64,000 nt of DNA from an uncultured Gilliamella sp. (lineage in GTDB: Bacteria > Pseudomonadota > Gammaproteobacteria > Enterobacterales > Orbaceae). Shown in pieces: positions 17,345 through 26,715 of the stretch (within the stretch, counting starts at the first letter, position 1; every line of letters begins with the position of its first letter). Location: assembly GCA_946481345.1 (NCBI GenBank), contig CAMLMY010000002.1, positions 1-64,000 of the forward strand, in the 5' to 3' direction. Position numbers and translations under genes: made by a program. The notes beneath the pieces were generated by a model. That model searched no databases, was not told the DNA's origin, and saw nothing but the letters and a program-made list of their open reading frames with translations.

Positions 17345-18634
17345 ATGAATAAAAAGTCATACCAAAATATTCGTGCGCTTTGTGCAAAAGCTATTTTTGC
17401 GGTACTTGAAGAAGGACAATCACTTAGTACGGCTTTAGCATCTTTGAATAATCAAGTTGCTGATAAAGACAAAGCACTAGTGCAAGAGATCTGTTTTGGT
17501 GTAATGCGAGTGCTACCAGAACTGGATTTCTATATTCATAACTTAATGAGCAAGGTCTTAACTGGGAAAAATAGAATTTTACATTACTTATTGCTAACTG
17601 GATTGTACCAAATTCTTTATACCCGAATTCCTGAACATGCCGCTGTAGGCGAAACAGTTGGTGCGGTTAATGATTTAAAAAAACCGCAATTAAAAGGTGT
17701 GATTAATGGTGTTTTACGTGAATTTTTACGCCAACAGGCATCATTAAAACAAAAATTTCAGCAAGATAGTAAACAACAAATTAGTCAGACCTTACATCCT
17801 AGTTGGTTATTAAATCGTTTAAAATCAGCTTATCCAGAGCAGTGGCAAGCAATTGTTAATGCGAATAATCAGAAACCACCTATGTGGTTACGAGTTAATC
17901 TTAACCATTATTCGGTTAGTGAATACCAACAATTACTTGAAAAACAACAGATTGCTTCCGAGTCTTTTGCTGATATCCCTTGTGCTATTCGCTTAACTAC
18001 TGCGGTAAATGTGACTAAGTTACCGTTTTTTGCTGAAGGAGCGGTAACAGTACAAGATTTATCAGCACAATATGCGGCTTATCTATTAGCACCTAAAAAT
18101 GGTGAGCAAATTTTAGATATGTGTGCCGCTCCTGGCGGTAAAACCACCCATATTTTAGAACTTGCGCCAACAGCTAATGTATTAGCTGTAGACGTTGATG
18201 CCAACCGAGTTAAACGAATTGATGAAAATTTAACACGCCTAAAACAACATGCACAAGTCAAAGTTGGTGATGGTTTAACTCCTGAAAAGTGGTGTGATGG
18301 GCGTCAGTTTGATCGCATCTTGCTTGATGCTCCGTGTTCGGCTACCGGGGTTATTCGTCGTCATCCTGATATAAAATGGTTACGACGTGATAGCGATATC
18401 ACTCAACTCACCGAACTACAATATGCTATTTTGACACGTATCTGGCCTTATTTAAAAACAGGTGGCACCTTAGTTTATGCCACTTGCTCGGTATTGCCAG
18501 AGGAGAATAAGTTACAAATCGCCCGTTTTTTACAACAAACCCCCAACGCCAAACAGCAGGGAGAACTTAGGCAGTTTTTACCGACTGAATTGGCTGGTGA
18601 TGGTTTTTTCTATGCTGTATTAAGGAAAGAATAG
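17345..18634 (+). CDS. rsmB: 16S rRNA (cytosine-967-C5)-methyltransferase
   Basis: 429 aa, the E. coli RsmB length. An N-terminal NusB-like helical domain (about residues 1-140) precedes a SAM-binding domain with [16 protein letters not shown] near residue 260. The catalytic cysteines are in [19 protein letters not shown] and [12 protein letters not shown]. It makes m5C967 in 16S rRNA. In E. coli it follows fmt and precedes trkA; neither is here, so the locus is rearranged. Confidence 0.95.
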   Translation: MNKKSYQNIRALCAKAIFAVLEEGQSLSTALASLNNQVADKDKALVQEICFGVMRVLPELDFYIHNLMSKVLTGKNRILHYLLLTGLYQILYTRIPEHAAVGETVGAVNDLKKPQLKGVINGVLREFLRQQASLKQKFQQDSKQQISQTLHPSWLLNRLKSAYPEQWQAIVNANNQKPPMWLRVNLNHYSVSEYQQLLEKQQIASESFADIPCAIRLTTAVNVTKLPFFAEGAVTVQDLSAQYAAYLLAPKNGEQILDMCAAPGGKTTHILELAPTANVLAVDVDANRVKRIDENLTRLKQHAQVKVGDGLTPEKWCDGRQFDRILLDAPCSATGVIRRHPDIKWLRRDSDITQLTELQYAILTRIWPYLKTGGTLVYATCSVLPEENKLQIARFLQQTPNAKQQGELRQFLPTELAGDGFFYAVLRKE

Positions 18635-18652
18635 TTATTAGTAATAATGTTT

Positions 18653-18681
18653 GATGATTTATTATGCAAATATAAATCATC
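18653..18681. terminator. Bidirectional hairpin between rsmB and the oxidoreductase gene
   Basis: A perfect 10-bp stem, GATGATTTAT and ATAAATCATC, lies between two convergent genes. It is AT-rich and lacks a strong T run, so it is a moderate terminator candidate for both. Confidence 0.5.
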
Positions 18682-18690
18682 ACCATTATT

Positions 18691-19230
18691 TTATTGCTTA
18701 TATTTTTCAATCATTGCAACTAATTTTTCACTATGTTGTATTGCTTTGGCCTTTATTTCATTTGGCTCAGCGGTTACTGGTGATACCCCATATAAAACAA
18801 CTGGTGTTAGGTATTGCATTTGGCTATAAAGTGCGGATAGTTTTACGGGTTGATGTAGATGATCGATTATATTAGCGTCATAATCACTATAATTTTTCTC
18901 AACTTGTCCGATAGTTAAACTGGTTAGTAATTTTTTATCTTTTAATTTATCGCCTTTTGAACCATAGGCAAATTGATAGGTAAATACATCATCAAACCAT
19001 AATTTTAGGATCGCTGGCATATTAAACCAATACATCGGGTATTGTAAAATGATTAGCTCGTGTCTCAGCAATGCGGTTTGTTCTTCTTGCACATTAATTT
19101 GATAGTTTGGATAAAGCTGATGAATATTTCGAACTTCAAGATCTTTAACTTCATTTTGTAAGGTTTCAACAATAGTTTTATTGGCTGTTGATTGTTCAAT
19201 ATTAGGATGAGCTAAAATAATTAATGGCAT
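18691..19230 (-). CDS. NAD(P)H oxidoreductase, flavodoxin-2 family (KefF/MdaB-like)
   Basis: 179 aa flavodoxin-fold FMN protein. It shows the family start ILAHPNIEQS (phosphate loop), RNIHQLYPNY, and the characteristic LQYPMYWFNMPAILKLWFDDVF block, then FAYGSKGDKLKDKKLL. Such enzymes reduce quinones or electrophiles with NAD(P)H. AAAGGA precedes the ATG. It is transcribed divergently from an HxlR-type regulator 111 bp away, the arrangement typical of an inducible detoxification gene controlled by its neighbour. The exact substrate is unknown. Confidence 0.85.
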   Translation of the reverse strand: MPLIILAHPNIEQSTANKTIVETLQNEVKDLEVRNIHQLYPNYQINVQEEQTALLRHELIILQYPMYWFNMPAILKLWFDDVFTYQFAYGSKGDKLKDKKLLTSLTIGQVEKNYSDYDANIIDHLHQPVKLSALYSQMQYLTPVVLYGVSPVTAEPNEIKAKAIQHSEKLVAMIEKYKQ

Positions 19231-19283
19231 AAAATTTCCTTTGTTTTTATACTATAAAAAATTGAGTTACTCTATTTAGTTTA

Positions 19284-19311
19284 TTGACAAATATTTTTTA
19301 AGCAATATCTA
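19284..19311 (+). promoter_or_regulatory. Promoter of the HxlR regulator gene
   Basis: A perfect -35 TTGACA (19284-19289) is followed after 16 bp by TATCTA (19306-19311). The -10 overlaps the inverted repeat at 19309-19324, consistent with autorepression. Confidence 0.5.
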
Positions 19312-19324
19312 TCAAACTTGATAG
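19309..19324. promoter_or_regulatory. Candidate HxlR operator
   Basis: CTATCAAACTTGATAG is a perfect 7-bp inverted repeat around a 2-bp centre, placed between the divergent oxidoreductase and HxlR genes. Its size and placement fit a dimeric winged-helix repressor site. Binding by the neighbouring HxlR protein is inferred. Confidence 0.55.
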
Positions 19325-19341
19325 TATAGTTAGGAATATGT

Positions 19342-19683
19342 ATGCAAAGTGGTGAAGAACGGCTGTCAAAACGCTATAACAATAAAACTTATTATTGCCC
19401 AATAAGTTTAGCAATGGATTTAATTGGTGGAAAATGGAAAGGTGTAATCCTTTATTATTTACTTTCAGGGGAAAAACGATTTAGTGAGTTAAAGATATTG
19501 ATTCCAGAAGTTACCGATATGACATTAAGCATTCAACTTAAAAAATTGGAACAAGATGGGCTTATTATTCGCCGTGTTTATGGCCAAAAACCACCACTTA
19601 AAGTGTTATATAAACTAACTCCACTTGGTGAAAAAGTTGGTCCCGCGCTTGAACAACTCTGTTTATGGGGTGAAGGCGTTTAG
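19342..19683 (+). CDS. HxlR-family transcriptional regulator
   Basis: 113 aa winged-helix regulator. It has the HxlR core: CPISLAMDLIGGKWKGVILYYL (a Cys near residue 20 is often redox- or electrophile-sensing in this family), then the recognition region RFSELKILIPEVTDMTLSIQLKKLEQDGLIIRRVY and the PPLKVLYKLTPLGEKV wing. AGGA lies seven bases before the ATG. It is divergent to a flavodoxin-fold oxidoreductase, its likely target. Confidence 0.88.
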   Translation: MQSGEERLSKRYNNKTYYCPISLAMDLIGGKWKGVILYYLLSGEKRFSELKILIPEVTDMTLSIQLKKLEQDGLIIRRVYGQKPPLKVLYKLTPLGEKVGPALEQLCLWGEGV

Positions 19684-19882
19684 TTGTCATTTTTGTCTTT
19701 TTAATTGTTAGTTGATTTGCAATGATTAATGATGAATTAAATTCTTACTCAAAAAATTTTGAGGAACGGGGTTTTTTAAGCGATAAAATTTAATCAATAA
19801 CATCTTATCATCGTTACTTGGACAATCTTTGGCAGATATGGTAAATTCCGAATCTGTTTTGCACTTTTAAGACTCTCGAAAT

Positions 19883-20857
19883 ATGGCTTACACATTAACC
19901 TATAGTGATCTCCCTGAAAATATACAATATTGGCAAGGTTTACCTTTATCTTTAAATGGTTGTGAAGTAGTCCCATTAGATTACAATGCCGGAAAAACCG
20001 GTTGGATTATTTATGGTAAAAAGTTAAATAAAACCTTGCTGTCAAAATTTCAAAGACAGCTAGCAATGCCGATGGTTGTGGTTTCTTCATGGAAAATTAA
20101 AACCTATCAAATTGTACGTATTGCAGGGGTAATGCCGAAAAAAGCCAAATCGATTTCGTTAAGCTTAGGGATTGATGTTGCACCAATCGATAATTTACCA
20201 ACCTTACATTCTCCAGGCTTATTGGTTATGGATATGGATTCAACAGCTATTGGTATTGAATGTATTGATGAGCTGGCAAAGCTACAAGGTGTTGGTGAAC
20301 AAGTTGCTACAGTTACTGAACTTGCTATGCGAGGTGAACTTGATTTTGCCACCAGTTTACGCAAACGCGTAGCTACCTTAAAAGGTGCAGAACAAACTAT
20401 TTTAGATCAGGTAAAAGAGAGCTTACCATTAACGCCGGGATTGACTTGTTTAGTTAAAGAGCTACATAAAAAAAATTGGCACGTAGCTATTGTTTCTGGA
20501 GGATTTACCTATTTTGCTGACCATTTAAAACAGAAGTTGAAACTGGTTGCTGCTCATGCTAATGAGTTAGAAATTAAAAAAGGCCAGTTAACTGGTAAAG
20601 TGATAGGGCAAATTGTTGATGCTAAATATAAAGCTCGAATGTTACAACAATTGGCTGCTTCTTTAGATATTCCGATTGAACAAACGGTGGCGATTGGCGA
20701 TGGTGCCAATGATTTAATGATGATTCGAATTGCTGGACTTGGGGTTGCTTATCACGGCAAGCCGAAAGTGGTTGAAAAAGCAAAAATTAGTATCAATTAT
20801 GCTGATTTAACTGGTTTATGGTGCATTCTATCTACCAGTTTATTAAGTGAAGGTTAG
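19883..20857 (+). CDS. serB: Phosphoserine phosphatase
   Basis: 324 aa, as E. coli SerB (322). The HAD catalytic box MDMDSTAIG, near residue 113, holds the nucleophilic Asp and the acid-base Asp. Later motifs are VSGGFTYFADHL and GDGANDLMMI. It removes phosphate from L-phosphoserine, the last step of serine synthesis. The N-terminal 100 residues are the regulatory domain seen in enteric SerB. It lies 9 bp before radA, as in the E. coli serB-radA operon. Confidence 0.96.
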   Translation: MAYTLTYSDLPENIQYWQGLPLSLNGCEVVPLDYNAGKTGWIIYGKKLNKTLLSKFQRQLAMPMVVVSSWKIKTYQIVRIAGVMPKKAKSISLSLGIDVAPIDNLPTLHSPGLLVMDMDSTAIGIECIDELAKLQGVGEQVATVTELAMRGELDFATSLRKRVATLKGAEQTILDQVKESLPLTPGLTCLVKELHKKNWHVAIVSGGFTYFADHLKQKLKLVAAHANELEIKKGQLTGKVIGQIVDAKYKARMLQQLAASLDIPIEQTVAIGDGANDLMMIRIAGLGVAYHGKPKVVEKAKISINYADLTGLWCILSTSLLSEG

Positions 20858-20866
20858 GAGAAAAAT

Positions 20867-22243
20867 TTGGCCAAAACAGTAAAGCGCGCTTATGTATGTA
20901 ATGATTGTGGCGCCGATTATCCTCGTTGGCAAGGTCAATGTAGTGCTTGCCATGCTTGGAATACTATTACTGAAGTGAGGTTAGCCAGTACCTCATCACG
21001 CAATGATCGATTAACCGGTTATGCTGGTGGTGCAGGGCAAACTAAGATCCAAAAACTATCTGAGATTAGTTTAGAGGCCTTACCTCGATTTTCAACTGGA
21101 TTTTCTGAATTTGACCGCGTACTTGGCGGTGGCGTGGTACCAGGTAGTGCTATCTTAATTGGTGGTAATCCTGGTGCCGGTAAAAGTACTTTGTTATTGC
21201 AAACAATGAGTAAATTGTCTGCACAAATGAATACACTCTATGTTACTGGTGAAGAGTCATTGCAACAAGTAGCAATGCGTGCCCATCGTTTAGGTTTACC
21301 TACTGATAATATTAATATGTTGTCTGAAACCAGTATCGAGCAGATCTGTTTACTGGCCGAACAATCTCAACCAAAATTAATGGTTATCGATTCAATTCAA
21401 GTGATGCATCTTGCTGATATCCAATCTTCGCCAGGCAGTGTGGCACAAGTTCGAGAAACAGCAGCTTATTTAACTCGCTTTGCGAAAACCAAAGGAATTG
21501 CCATTATCATGGTTGGCCATGTGACTAAAGATGGTTCGCTGGCAGGACCTAAAGTGCTTGAACACTGTATTGACTGCTCGATTTTACTTGATGGTGATGC
21601 AGATTCTCGATTCCGTACTTTGCGTAGCCATAAAAATCGTTTTGGTGCCGTAAATGAGCTTGGTGTGTTTGCCATGACCGAACAAGGCTTGAAAGAGGTT
21701 AGCAATCCATCAGCAATCTTTTTAAGTCGTGGTGAAGAGATGTTATCTGGTAGTTCAGTAATGGTGCTGTGGGAAGGCACTCGGCCATTATTAGTTGAGA
21801 TCCAAGCGTTAGTTGATCACTCTGTTTATGGTAATCCAAGACGAGTAACTGTCGGACTTGATCAGAACCGATTGGCACTGTTATTGGCTGTTTTACATCG
21901 TCATGGTGGTTTACAAATGGCCGATCAGGATATTTTTGTTAATGTTGTCGGTGGTGTAAAAGTGACTGAAACAAGCGCTGATCTAGCATTAATTGCCGCA
22001 TTGGTATCTAGTTTCCGTAATCGTCCTTTACCACAAGATGTGGTAATTTTTGGTGAAATAGGATTAGGTGGTGAAATCAGACCGGTACCAAGTGGCCAAG
22101 AGCGTATTTCAGAAGCGGCTAAACATGGCTTTAAAAAAGCAATAGTACCTATTGCCAATATGCCGAAAAAGAAACCAGAAAATATGCAGATCTTTGCGGT
22201 TAAGAAAGTATCTGAAGCACTAGATATTTTAAGTGATTTGTAG
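20867..22243 (+). CDS. radA: DNA repair protein RadA
   Basis: 458 aa. An N-terminal zinc finger CNDCGADYPRWQGQCSAC is followed by Walker A GGNPGAGKSTLLLQ near residue 98, the RadA-specific HKNRFGAVNE motif, and a Lon-like C-terminal domain. It is a RecA-like ATPase promoting branch migration in recombinational repair. The start codon is TTG, supported by TTAGGAG five bases upstream and by exact alignment with the E. coli N-terminus. It is co-transcribed with serB; nadR, which follows in E. coli, is absent. Confidence 0.96.
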   Translation: MAKTVKRAYVCNDCGADYPRWQGQCSACHAWNTITEVRLASTSSRNDRLTGYAGGAGQTKIQKLSEISLEALPRFSTGFSEFDRVLGGGVVPGSAILIGGNPGAGKSTLLLQTMSKLSAQMNTLYVTGEESLQQVAMRAHRLGLPTDNINMLSETSIEQICLLAEQSQPKLMVIDSIQVMHLADIQSSPGSVAQVRETAAYLTRFAKTKGIAIIMVGHVTKDGSLAGPKVLEHCIDCSILLDGDADSRFRTLRSHKNRFGAVNELGVFAMTEQGLKEVSNPSAIFLSRGEEMLSGSSVMVLWEGTRPLLVEIQALVDHSVYGNPRRVTVGLDQNRLALLLAVLHRHGGLQMADQDIFVNVVGGVKVTETSADLALIAALVSSFRNRPLPQDVVIFGEIGLGGEIRPVPSGQERISEAAKHGFKKAIVPIANMPKKKPENMQIFAVKKVSEALDILSDL

Positions 22244-22263
22244 CGTTTTTCTTGCTGAAAATA

Positions 22264-22315
22264 TTCCGCCGATTTAATTCTGCAATTTCGTCTTAGAATT
22301 TAACTATCGGCGGAA
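22264..22315. terminator. Bidirectional terminator between radA and ppnN
   Basis: The 10-bp stem TTCCGCCGAT / ATCGGCGGAA encloses a second AT-rich helix (TTAATTCT with AGAATTTAA). It lies between convergent genes. On the - strand it is followed by TATTTT; on the + strand by A-rich sequence. Confidence 0.65.
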
Positions 22316-22337
22316 AAGAAGTTATTTAATTTTAGCG

Positions 22338-23714
22338 TTAATAACAAATTTCATAACAAGGTTGGTAAGCACTACCTCCAGGTAGCTTCATACGGTCTTG
22401 TTTCACATAGCTAAGCAGTAAATTATCTAATTGTTTCATAATTTCTGGATCACCTTGTAATTTATAGCGTCCATGTTCGGCAATTTGCTTCATACCGAAT
22501 TCTTTTACATTACCGGCTACGATACCTGAGAAAGCTCGACGTAAGTCAGCTGCTAACATTTCAACAGGTTGATTTTTGTGTAGATTAAGTGATGCCATAT
22601 TTTCATGGGTTGGTTCAAATGGATGCTGTAATGATTCATCGATTTTAAGTAACCAGTTAAATCCATAAGCATCTCCTGTTGCTAAACGTGATGATTTAAC
22701 CTGTTTGACGCCATGTTTCATGATGCGAGCGACTTGTTCTGGCGAATCAATGATAATTTCATACAGTTTAGTTGCTTCATCTCCTAAGGTGTTGCGGATA
22801 AATTGGTCAATTGCAGCAAAATAATCTTCACACTCTTTGGGACCAGTTAAAATAATTGGTAAAGTTTGATTTTTATTGGCAGGATTGAGCATAATCCCCA
22901 AAATATAAAGCAATTCTTCTGCGGTACCAGGGCCACCAGGAAAGATAACAATACCATGCGCCATACGTACAAAGGCTTCAAGTCTTTTTTCAATATCCGG
23001 CATAATAATAAGTTCATTAACCAGTGCATTTGGTGGCTCTGCGGCAATAATGGATGGTTCGGTCATACCAATAAAGCGACTATCTTTGATCCTTTGTTGA
23101 GCGTGACCAACTGCAGCCCCTTTCATTGGTGCTTCCATAATACCCGGTCCACAGCCAGTGCAGATATTGAGTTCGCGTAGCCCTAACTGCATACCAACCT
23201 GACGAGCATAATAATATTCACTTTCGTTAATGGAATGCCCACCCCAACAGACAATTAAATTAGGTTCTTCACCCACATGTAAAGCATTGGCATTACGTAA
23301 AATTGAGAAAACAAGATTGGTGATGTAATAGGAGTGTTCTTTTTCTAGTTTATCATTAGGCACCAAATGTTTAATTGCACTAATTTGGCTATTTAAAAAC
23401 AGAATATCACGCAACACCGCAAATAGATTGGCTTGAATGGAGCGAATAATTTTTTTGTCGACAAATGCGGTTTCAGGAGCATCAATAAGCTCTAATTTGA
23501 CCCCTCGTTCTTTGCTGATAACGTTAATTTCGAAAGATTTAAATCTATCCAATAATTCTTGAGTATTATCAGTTTTGCTACCTGCATTTAGTGTGGCTAG
23601 TGAACAATTTCTAAATAATTGGTATAGTTCACTATTTGCTGACTTTTTCAGAATATCGACTTCTGCTTGGGCAAGTAAATCCATTGATCCTAATGGACTA
23701 ATATGGGTAATCAT
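22338..23714 (-). CDS. ppnN: Nucleotide 5'-monophosphate nucleosidase PpnN (YgdH)
   Basis: 458 aa (E. coli 454). It cleaves purine and pyrimidine nucleoside monophosphates to base and ribose 5-phosphate and in E. coli is controlled by (p)ppGpp. The LOG-like core motifs are [14 protein letters not shown]-like [19 protein letters not shown] and [16 protein letters not shown]. The N-terminal domain [14 protein letters not shown] is conserved. The ORF-track start is four codons early: GGAGG lies five bases before the ATG at 23714. It is monocistronic. Confidence 0.94.
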   Translation of the reverse strand: MITHISPLGSMDLLAQAEVDILKKSANSELYQLFRNCSLATLNAGSKTDNTQELLDRFKSFEINVISKERGVKLELIDAPETAFVDKKIIRSIQANLFAVLRDILFLNSQISAIKHLVPNDKLEKEHSYYITNLVFSILRNANALHVGEEPNLIVCWGGHSINESEYYYARQVGMQLGLRELNICTGCGPGIMEAPMKGAAVGHAQQRIKDSRFIGMTEPSIIAAEPPNALVNELIIMPDIEKRLEAFVRMAHGIVIFPGGPGTAEELLYILGIMLNPANKNQTLPIILTGPKECEDYFAAIDQFIRNTLGDEATKLYEIIIDSPEQVARIMKHGVKQVKSSRLATGDAYGFNWLLKIDESLQHPFEPTHENMASLNLHKNQPVEMLAADLRRAFSGIVAGNVKEFGMKQIAEHGRYKLQGDPEIMKQLDNLLLSYVKQDRMKLPGGSAYQPCYEICY

Positions 23715-24137
23715 TACAACCTCCATTTGACGGTTTTATCGACAAAAAATCATTATATATTCAAACAGAATAAAAAATAAGTAAAGCTGATAATAACCTA
23801 ATTTATCAATTAAATTAATTTAACATGAAAATATGTAACTATTTTTTTAAATTGAATTTTTCAATATTACATTAACCAATGATTTAAATATCATTGTAGT
23901 AAAAAATTATCGCAATTTTAGTTATTAAATAAGTGTGTCATCAATGAAAACAGATTTTTTTTACGGCTAGAGCCAGCTAAACAAGGACATTACCTGATTG
24001 GCTTAGCATTATCGCTACTGAGTATAGTAATAACTATGTTGAATGTTAGATAAAAATAAACTGTTTTTTATTAGATTGATATTAAATAATTGTTCATAGT
24101 CAAAAAATAAACGCTATGCTAGACTAAACCAAACTCT
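23715..24137. other. Divergent spacer between ppnN and moaA
   Basis: This AT-rich spacer holds the ppnN promoter (- strand), the interrupted micro-ORF described separately, and the moaA promoter. TATGCT at 24115-24120 is a plausible -10 for moaA with TTGTTC at 24090 as a poorly spaced -35. Confidence 0.4.
23944..24053 (+). pseudogene. Possible small membrane protein gene interrupted at a T8 run
   Basis: ATG at 23944 opens MKTDFFYG and then stops. If the run of eight T at 23955-23962 were read as nine, the frame continues as LRLEPAKQGHYLIGLALSLLSIVITMLNVR to a stop at 24051. That gives a 36-aa protein with one clear membrane helix. The downstream frame has no ATG, GTG or TTG of its own. GC content is higher than in the surrounding spacer. 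Either a frameshifted microprotein gene, a site of transcriptional slippage, a sequencing error, or chance. I do not recognise the family. Confidence 0.35.
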
Positions 24138-24214
24138 GAAGCTGATTTGCCTAAGTGATAATATTATTCATATGGTAATTTAGCCGCGGTATAGCACAGA
24201 AATGGCTATGCTTC
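24138..24214 (+). promoter_or_regulatory. Structured moaA leader, candidate molybdenum-cofactor riboswitch
   Basis: Three helices fold as a junction: GAAGC (24138-24142) with GCTTC (24210-24214), TTGCC (24147-24151) with GGTAA (24174-24178), and ATAGC (24191-24195) with GCTAT (24205-24209). The first and third helices abut at 24209/24210. E. coli moaA is preceded by the Moco riboswitch, so an orthologous element is expected here. I matched only helices, not the Rfam consensus, so the identity is tentative. Confidence 0.35.
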
Positions 24215-24243
24215 CCGATTTGGATAAGGTGTTTATTATATAT

Positions 24244-25218
24244 ATGCAATTAGTGGATAATTATCAGCGTCGTTTTCAATATTTGCGTTTATCAATTACT
24301 GAACTATGTAACTTTCAATGTCAGTATTGTTTACCTAATGGGTATCGACCTAATAAAGATCATAAATTTTTATCGTTAAATGAAATTGATAATGTCATAT
24401 CAACATTTACCGAACTTGGTGTGCATAAAATTCGCTTAACTGGTGGTGAACCGACTTTGCGTCGAGATTTTATGGATATTTTGTCAATTATTTCGGCTTA
24501 TCCAAGTATTAAACAATTGGCAATTACGACCAATGGATCACGATTATTAAAAAATGTCCATTATTGGCAACAAGCTGGACTTAATGCTATTAATATTAGT
24601 ATTGATAGTTTTTCTCCTTATATTTTTAAACGAATAACAGGCCAAGACAAACTCCAAGAGTTAATGCAAGGAGTTGAAAAATCATTAGATGTTGGTATTG
24701 AGAAAGTCAAAATTAATACCGTTCTAATGAAAAATATGAATGATCATCTGAGTGATTATTTAGCTTGGATTAAACACCGACCAGTAGAATTACGTTTTAT
24801 TGAACTGATGGAAACAACCGAAAGTCGCCAATTATTTAATCATTATCATTTAGCTGGTCAAGCGATGGAGTCTCAACTTATTGAACAAGGTTGGCAATTA
24901 CAAGCAAAAGAGGCATTATCTGGCCCAGCGAAAGTTTATGCTCATAGTGATTATCAGGGTAAAATTGGACTAATTATGCCTTATTCGCAGGATTTTTGTA
25001 AAAGTTGCAACCGATTACGGGTTTCATCGCTTGGTAAATTACATTATTGCCTTTTTGGTGATGCAGCTGTTGATTTACGGGATTTGCTAAACAGTCCAGA
25101 ACAGAAAGCACAACTTAAAGCACGCGTGTTAGCTTCACTATTAATAAAACCAGAAAAACATTTATTACATGAGCATAATCTAGGCATCACACCTAATTTA
25201 TCTTATATCGGTGGTTAA
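24244..25218 (+). CDS. moaA: GTP 3',8-cyclase MoaA
   Basis: 324 aa radical-SAM enzyme, first step of molybdopterin synthesis. The SAM cluster motif is CNFQCQYC near residue 24; the C-terminal second 4Fe-4S cluster uses CKSCNRLRVSSLGKLHYC; the protein ends with the essential SYIGG. The ORF-track ATG at 24202 lies inside the structured leader. ATG at 24244 matches the E. coli N-terminus within two residues and has AAGGTG upstream, though 12 bases away. Its product is needed for the formate dehydrogenase in this window. The 3' end overlaps gluQ by 21 bp, convergently. Confidence 0.93.
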   Translation: MQLVDNYQRRFQYLRLSITELCNFQCQYCLPNGYRPNKDHKFLSLNEIDNVISTFTELGVHKIRLTGGEPTLRRDFMDILSIISAYPSIKQLAITTNGSRLLKNVHYWQQAGLNAINISIDSFSPYIFKRITGQDKLQELMQGVEKSLDVGIEKVKINTVLMKNMNDHLSDYLAWIKHRPVELRFIELMETTESRQLFNHYHLAGQAMESQLIEQGWQLQAKEALSGPAKVYAHSDYQGKIGLIMPYSQDFCKSCNRLRVSSLGKLHYCLFGDAAVDLRDLLNSPEQKAQLKARVLASLLIKPEKHLLHEHNLGITPNLSYIGG

Positions 25219-26088
25219 CACTTGGTTTTGTTTCGGTATTTGGTTAATTTTCCAGTGAGTTATTGCCCAATCTAATAACTGTTTTTGTGAGGCATCTTGC
25301 CAGCTTTCCGGTAATTGCTGACCTAAAAACTGTAATGCTTGTGCAGTTAATAAATTCGTATTTTTACTATCAATAGGGCTAGCATGGTTTTGTTTTGACA
25401 GCTTATTACCATGATTATCTAAAGCCAATGGTAAATGGCAGTAATTAGGAATAGTAAAATTAAATAATCGATAAAGCGAAATTTGTTTAGCTGTAACGGG
25501 TAGTAGATCTGCTCCTCGAACAATTTCAGTTATTCCTTGATAATTATCATCTAATACTACAACTAAATTATAAGCAAATAGCCCATCTTTGCGATGAATA
25601 ATAAAATCTTCTTGAGCATTGGCTGGATCAACAGTTTGTTGACCACGAATTTTATCATCGAAAGAAAAAACTGGCTGACTTTGCTTTAATCGAATAGCAC
25701 ATTGTTGTTGGTTAGTTGATGCTAACTGTCGATCACGACAAAAGCCATCATATATCCCATTGCTAAGATTATGGATCCTTTGTCTGGTACAATCACAATA
25801 ATAAGCTTTTTGCTGAGTAATAAGCGTTTGTAATACGGCTCGATAACGCTCACTACAATTTGATTGATATAAAACTTGGTCGTCCCAATGCAGTTCGAAA
25901 GCTTCTAATGTTTTTAATATTAAGGATGAGGCGCCTTTGACTTCTCGTGGAGGGTCAATATCTTCAATGCGAACAAGCCATTTACCAAAATTGGCTTTGG
26001 CTTGTAGGTAACTACCGAGAGCCGTCACCAACGAACCAAAATGCAATGGTCCAGATGGTGAGGGTGCAAAACGACCAATATATTGCAT
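25198..26088 (-). CDS. gluQ: Glutamyl-Q tRNA(Asp) synthetase
   Basis: 296 aa, a GluRS catalytic domain without an anticodon-binding domain. It attaches Glu to queuosine in tRNA(Asp). The class I HIGH-like motif is APSPSGPLHFGSL, the KMSKS-like loop is NKLSKQNHA, and the zinc ligands are CDC plus Y-DGFC near residues 100-120. It follows dksA by 35 bp, the same dksA-gluQ pairing as in E. coli. Its stop lies inside the moaA coding sequence. Confidence 0.94.
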   Translation of the reverse strand: MQYIGRFAPSPSGPLHFGSLVTALGSYLQAKANFGKWLVRIEDIDPPREVKGASSLILKTLEAFELHWDDQVLYQSNCSERYRAVLQTLITQQKAYYCDCTRQRIHNLSNGIYDGFCRDRQLASTNQQQCAIRLKQSQPVFSFDDKIRGQQTVDPANAQEDFIIHRKDGLFAYNLVVVLDDNYQGITEIVRGADLLPVTAKQISLYRLFNFTIPNYCHLPLALDNHGNKLSKQNHASPIDSKNTNLLTAQALQFLGQQLPESWQDASQKQLLDWAITHWKINQIPKQNQVLTTDIR

Positions 26089-26123
26089 GGGCGTATTAAG
26101 TAAAATAATAGTTTAAATGGAAA

Positions 26124-26579
26124 TTACATACCCATTTGTTTTTCACGAAGTTCAGCTAATGTTTTGCAATCGATACATAGATCAGCTGTCGGTCTTGCTT
26201 CTAAACGACGAATACCAATTTCAACACCGCATGATTCACAAAAACCAAAATCATCGATTTCAATTTTCTTTAATGTCTTTTCAATTTTTTTGATTAATTT
26301 ACGTTCTCTGTCACGCGCTCTTAATTCTAAGCTAAATTCTTCTTCTTGAGTAGCACGGTCAGCCGGATCTGGGAAATTTGCAGCCTCATCTTGCATGTGA
26401 GAAACTGTTTTACCCATTTCACCTTGTAACTGTGACAGCCATGCTTCTAAGATAAGTTTGAAATGTTTTAATTGCTTAGGATTCATGTACTCCTCATCTT
26501 TCGCCTCTTTATAAGGCTCAAGCCCAGCAATAGCAAGCAGGCTAAGAGAAGATGTATTTACTTTTTGTTCCTTTTTCAC
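26124..26579 (-). CDS. dksA: RNA polymerase-binding transcription factor DksA
   Basis: 151 aa, E. coli length. The coiled-coil tip [19 protein letters not shown] carries the essential DxxDxA acidic residues that reach into the secondary channel. The C-terminal four-Cys zinc finger is CESCGVEIG with CIDCKTLAE. It works with ppGpp in stringent control. The start codon is GTG, preceded by AAGGGGG seven bases upstream, and the N-terminus [14 protein letters not shown] aligns exactly with the family. It lies upstream of gluQ. Confidence 0.96.
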   Translation of the reverse strand: MKKEQKVNTSSLSLLAIAGLEPYKEAKDEEYMNPKQLKHFKLILEAWLSQLQGEMGKTVSHMQDEAANFPDPADRATQEEEFSLELRARDRERKLIKKIEKTLKKIEIDDFGFCESCGVEIGIRRLEARPTADLCIDCKTLAELREKQMGM

Positions 26580-26715
26580 AGCAATCCCCCTTAAGTACAG
26601 ATTATTTGCGAGCGGTAAACTATAGCAATAATTTAGCCTTTGGCAAATTTTTTTTATTATTTTTTTTGCATTTAGACCATAAAAATTTACAACTATATGT
26701 TATTAATAAGATTAA

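Noticed and set aside
18647-18875. Two overlapping + strand ORFs after rsmB
   Set aside because: They are antisense to the flavodoxin-family gene and start in the terminator hairpin.
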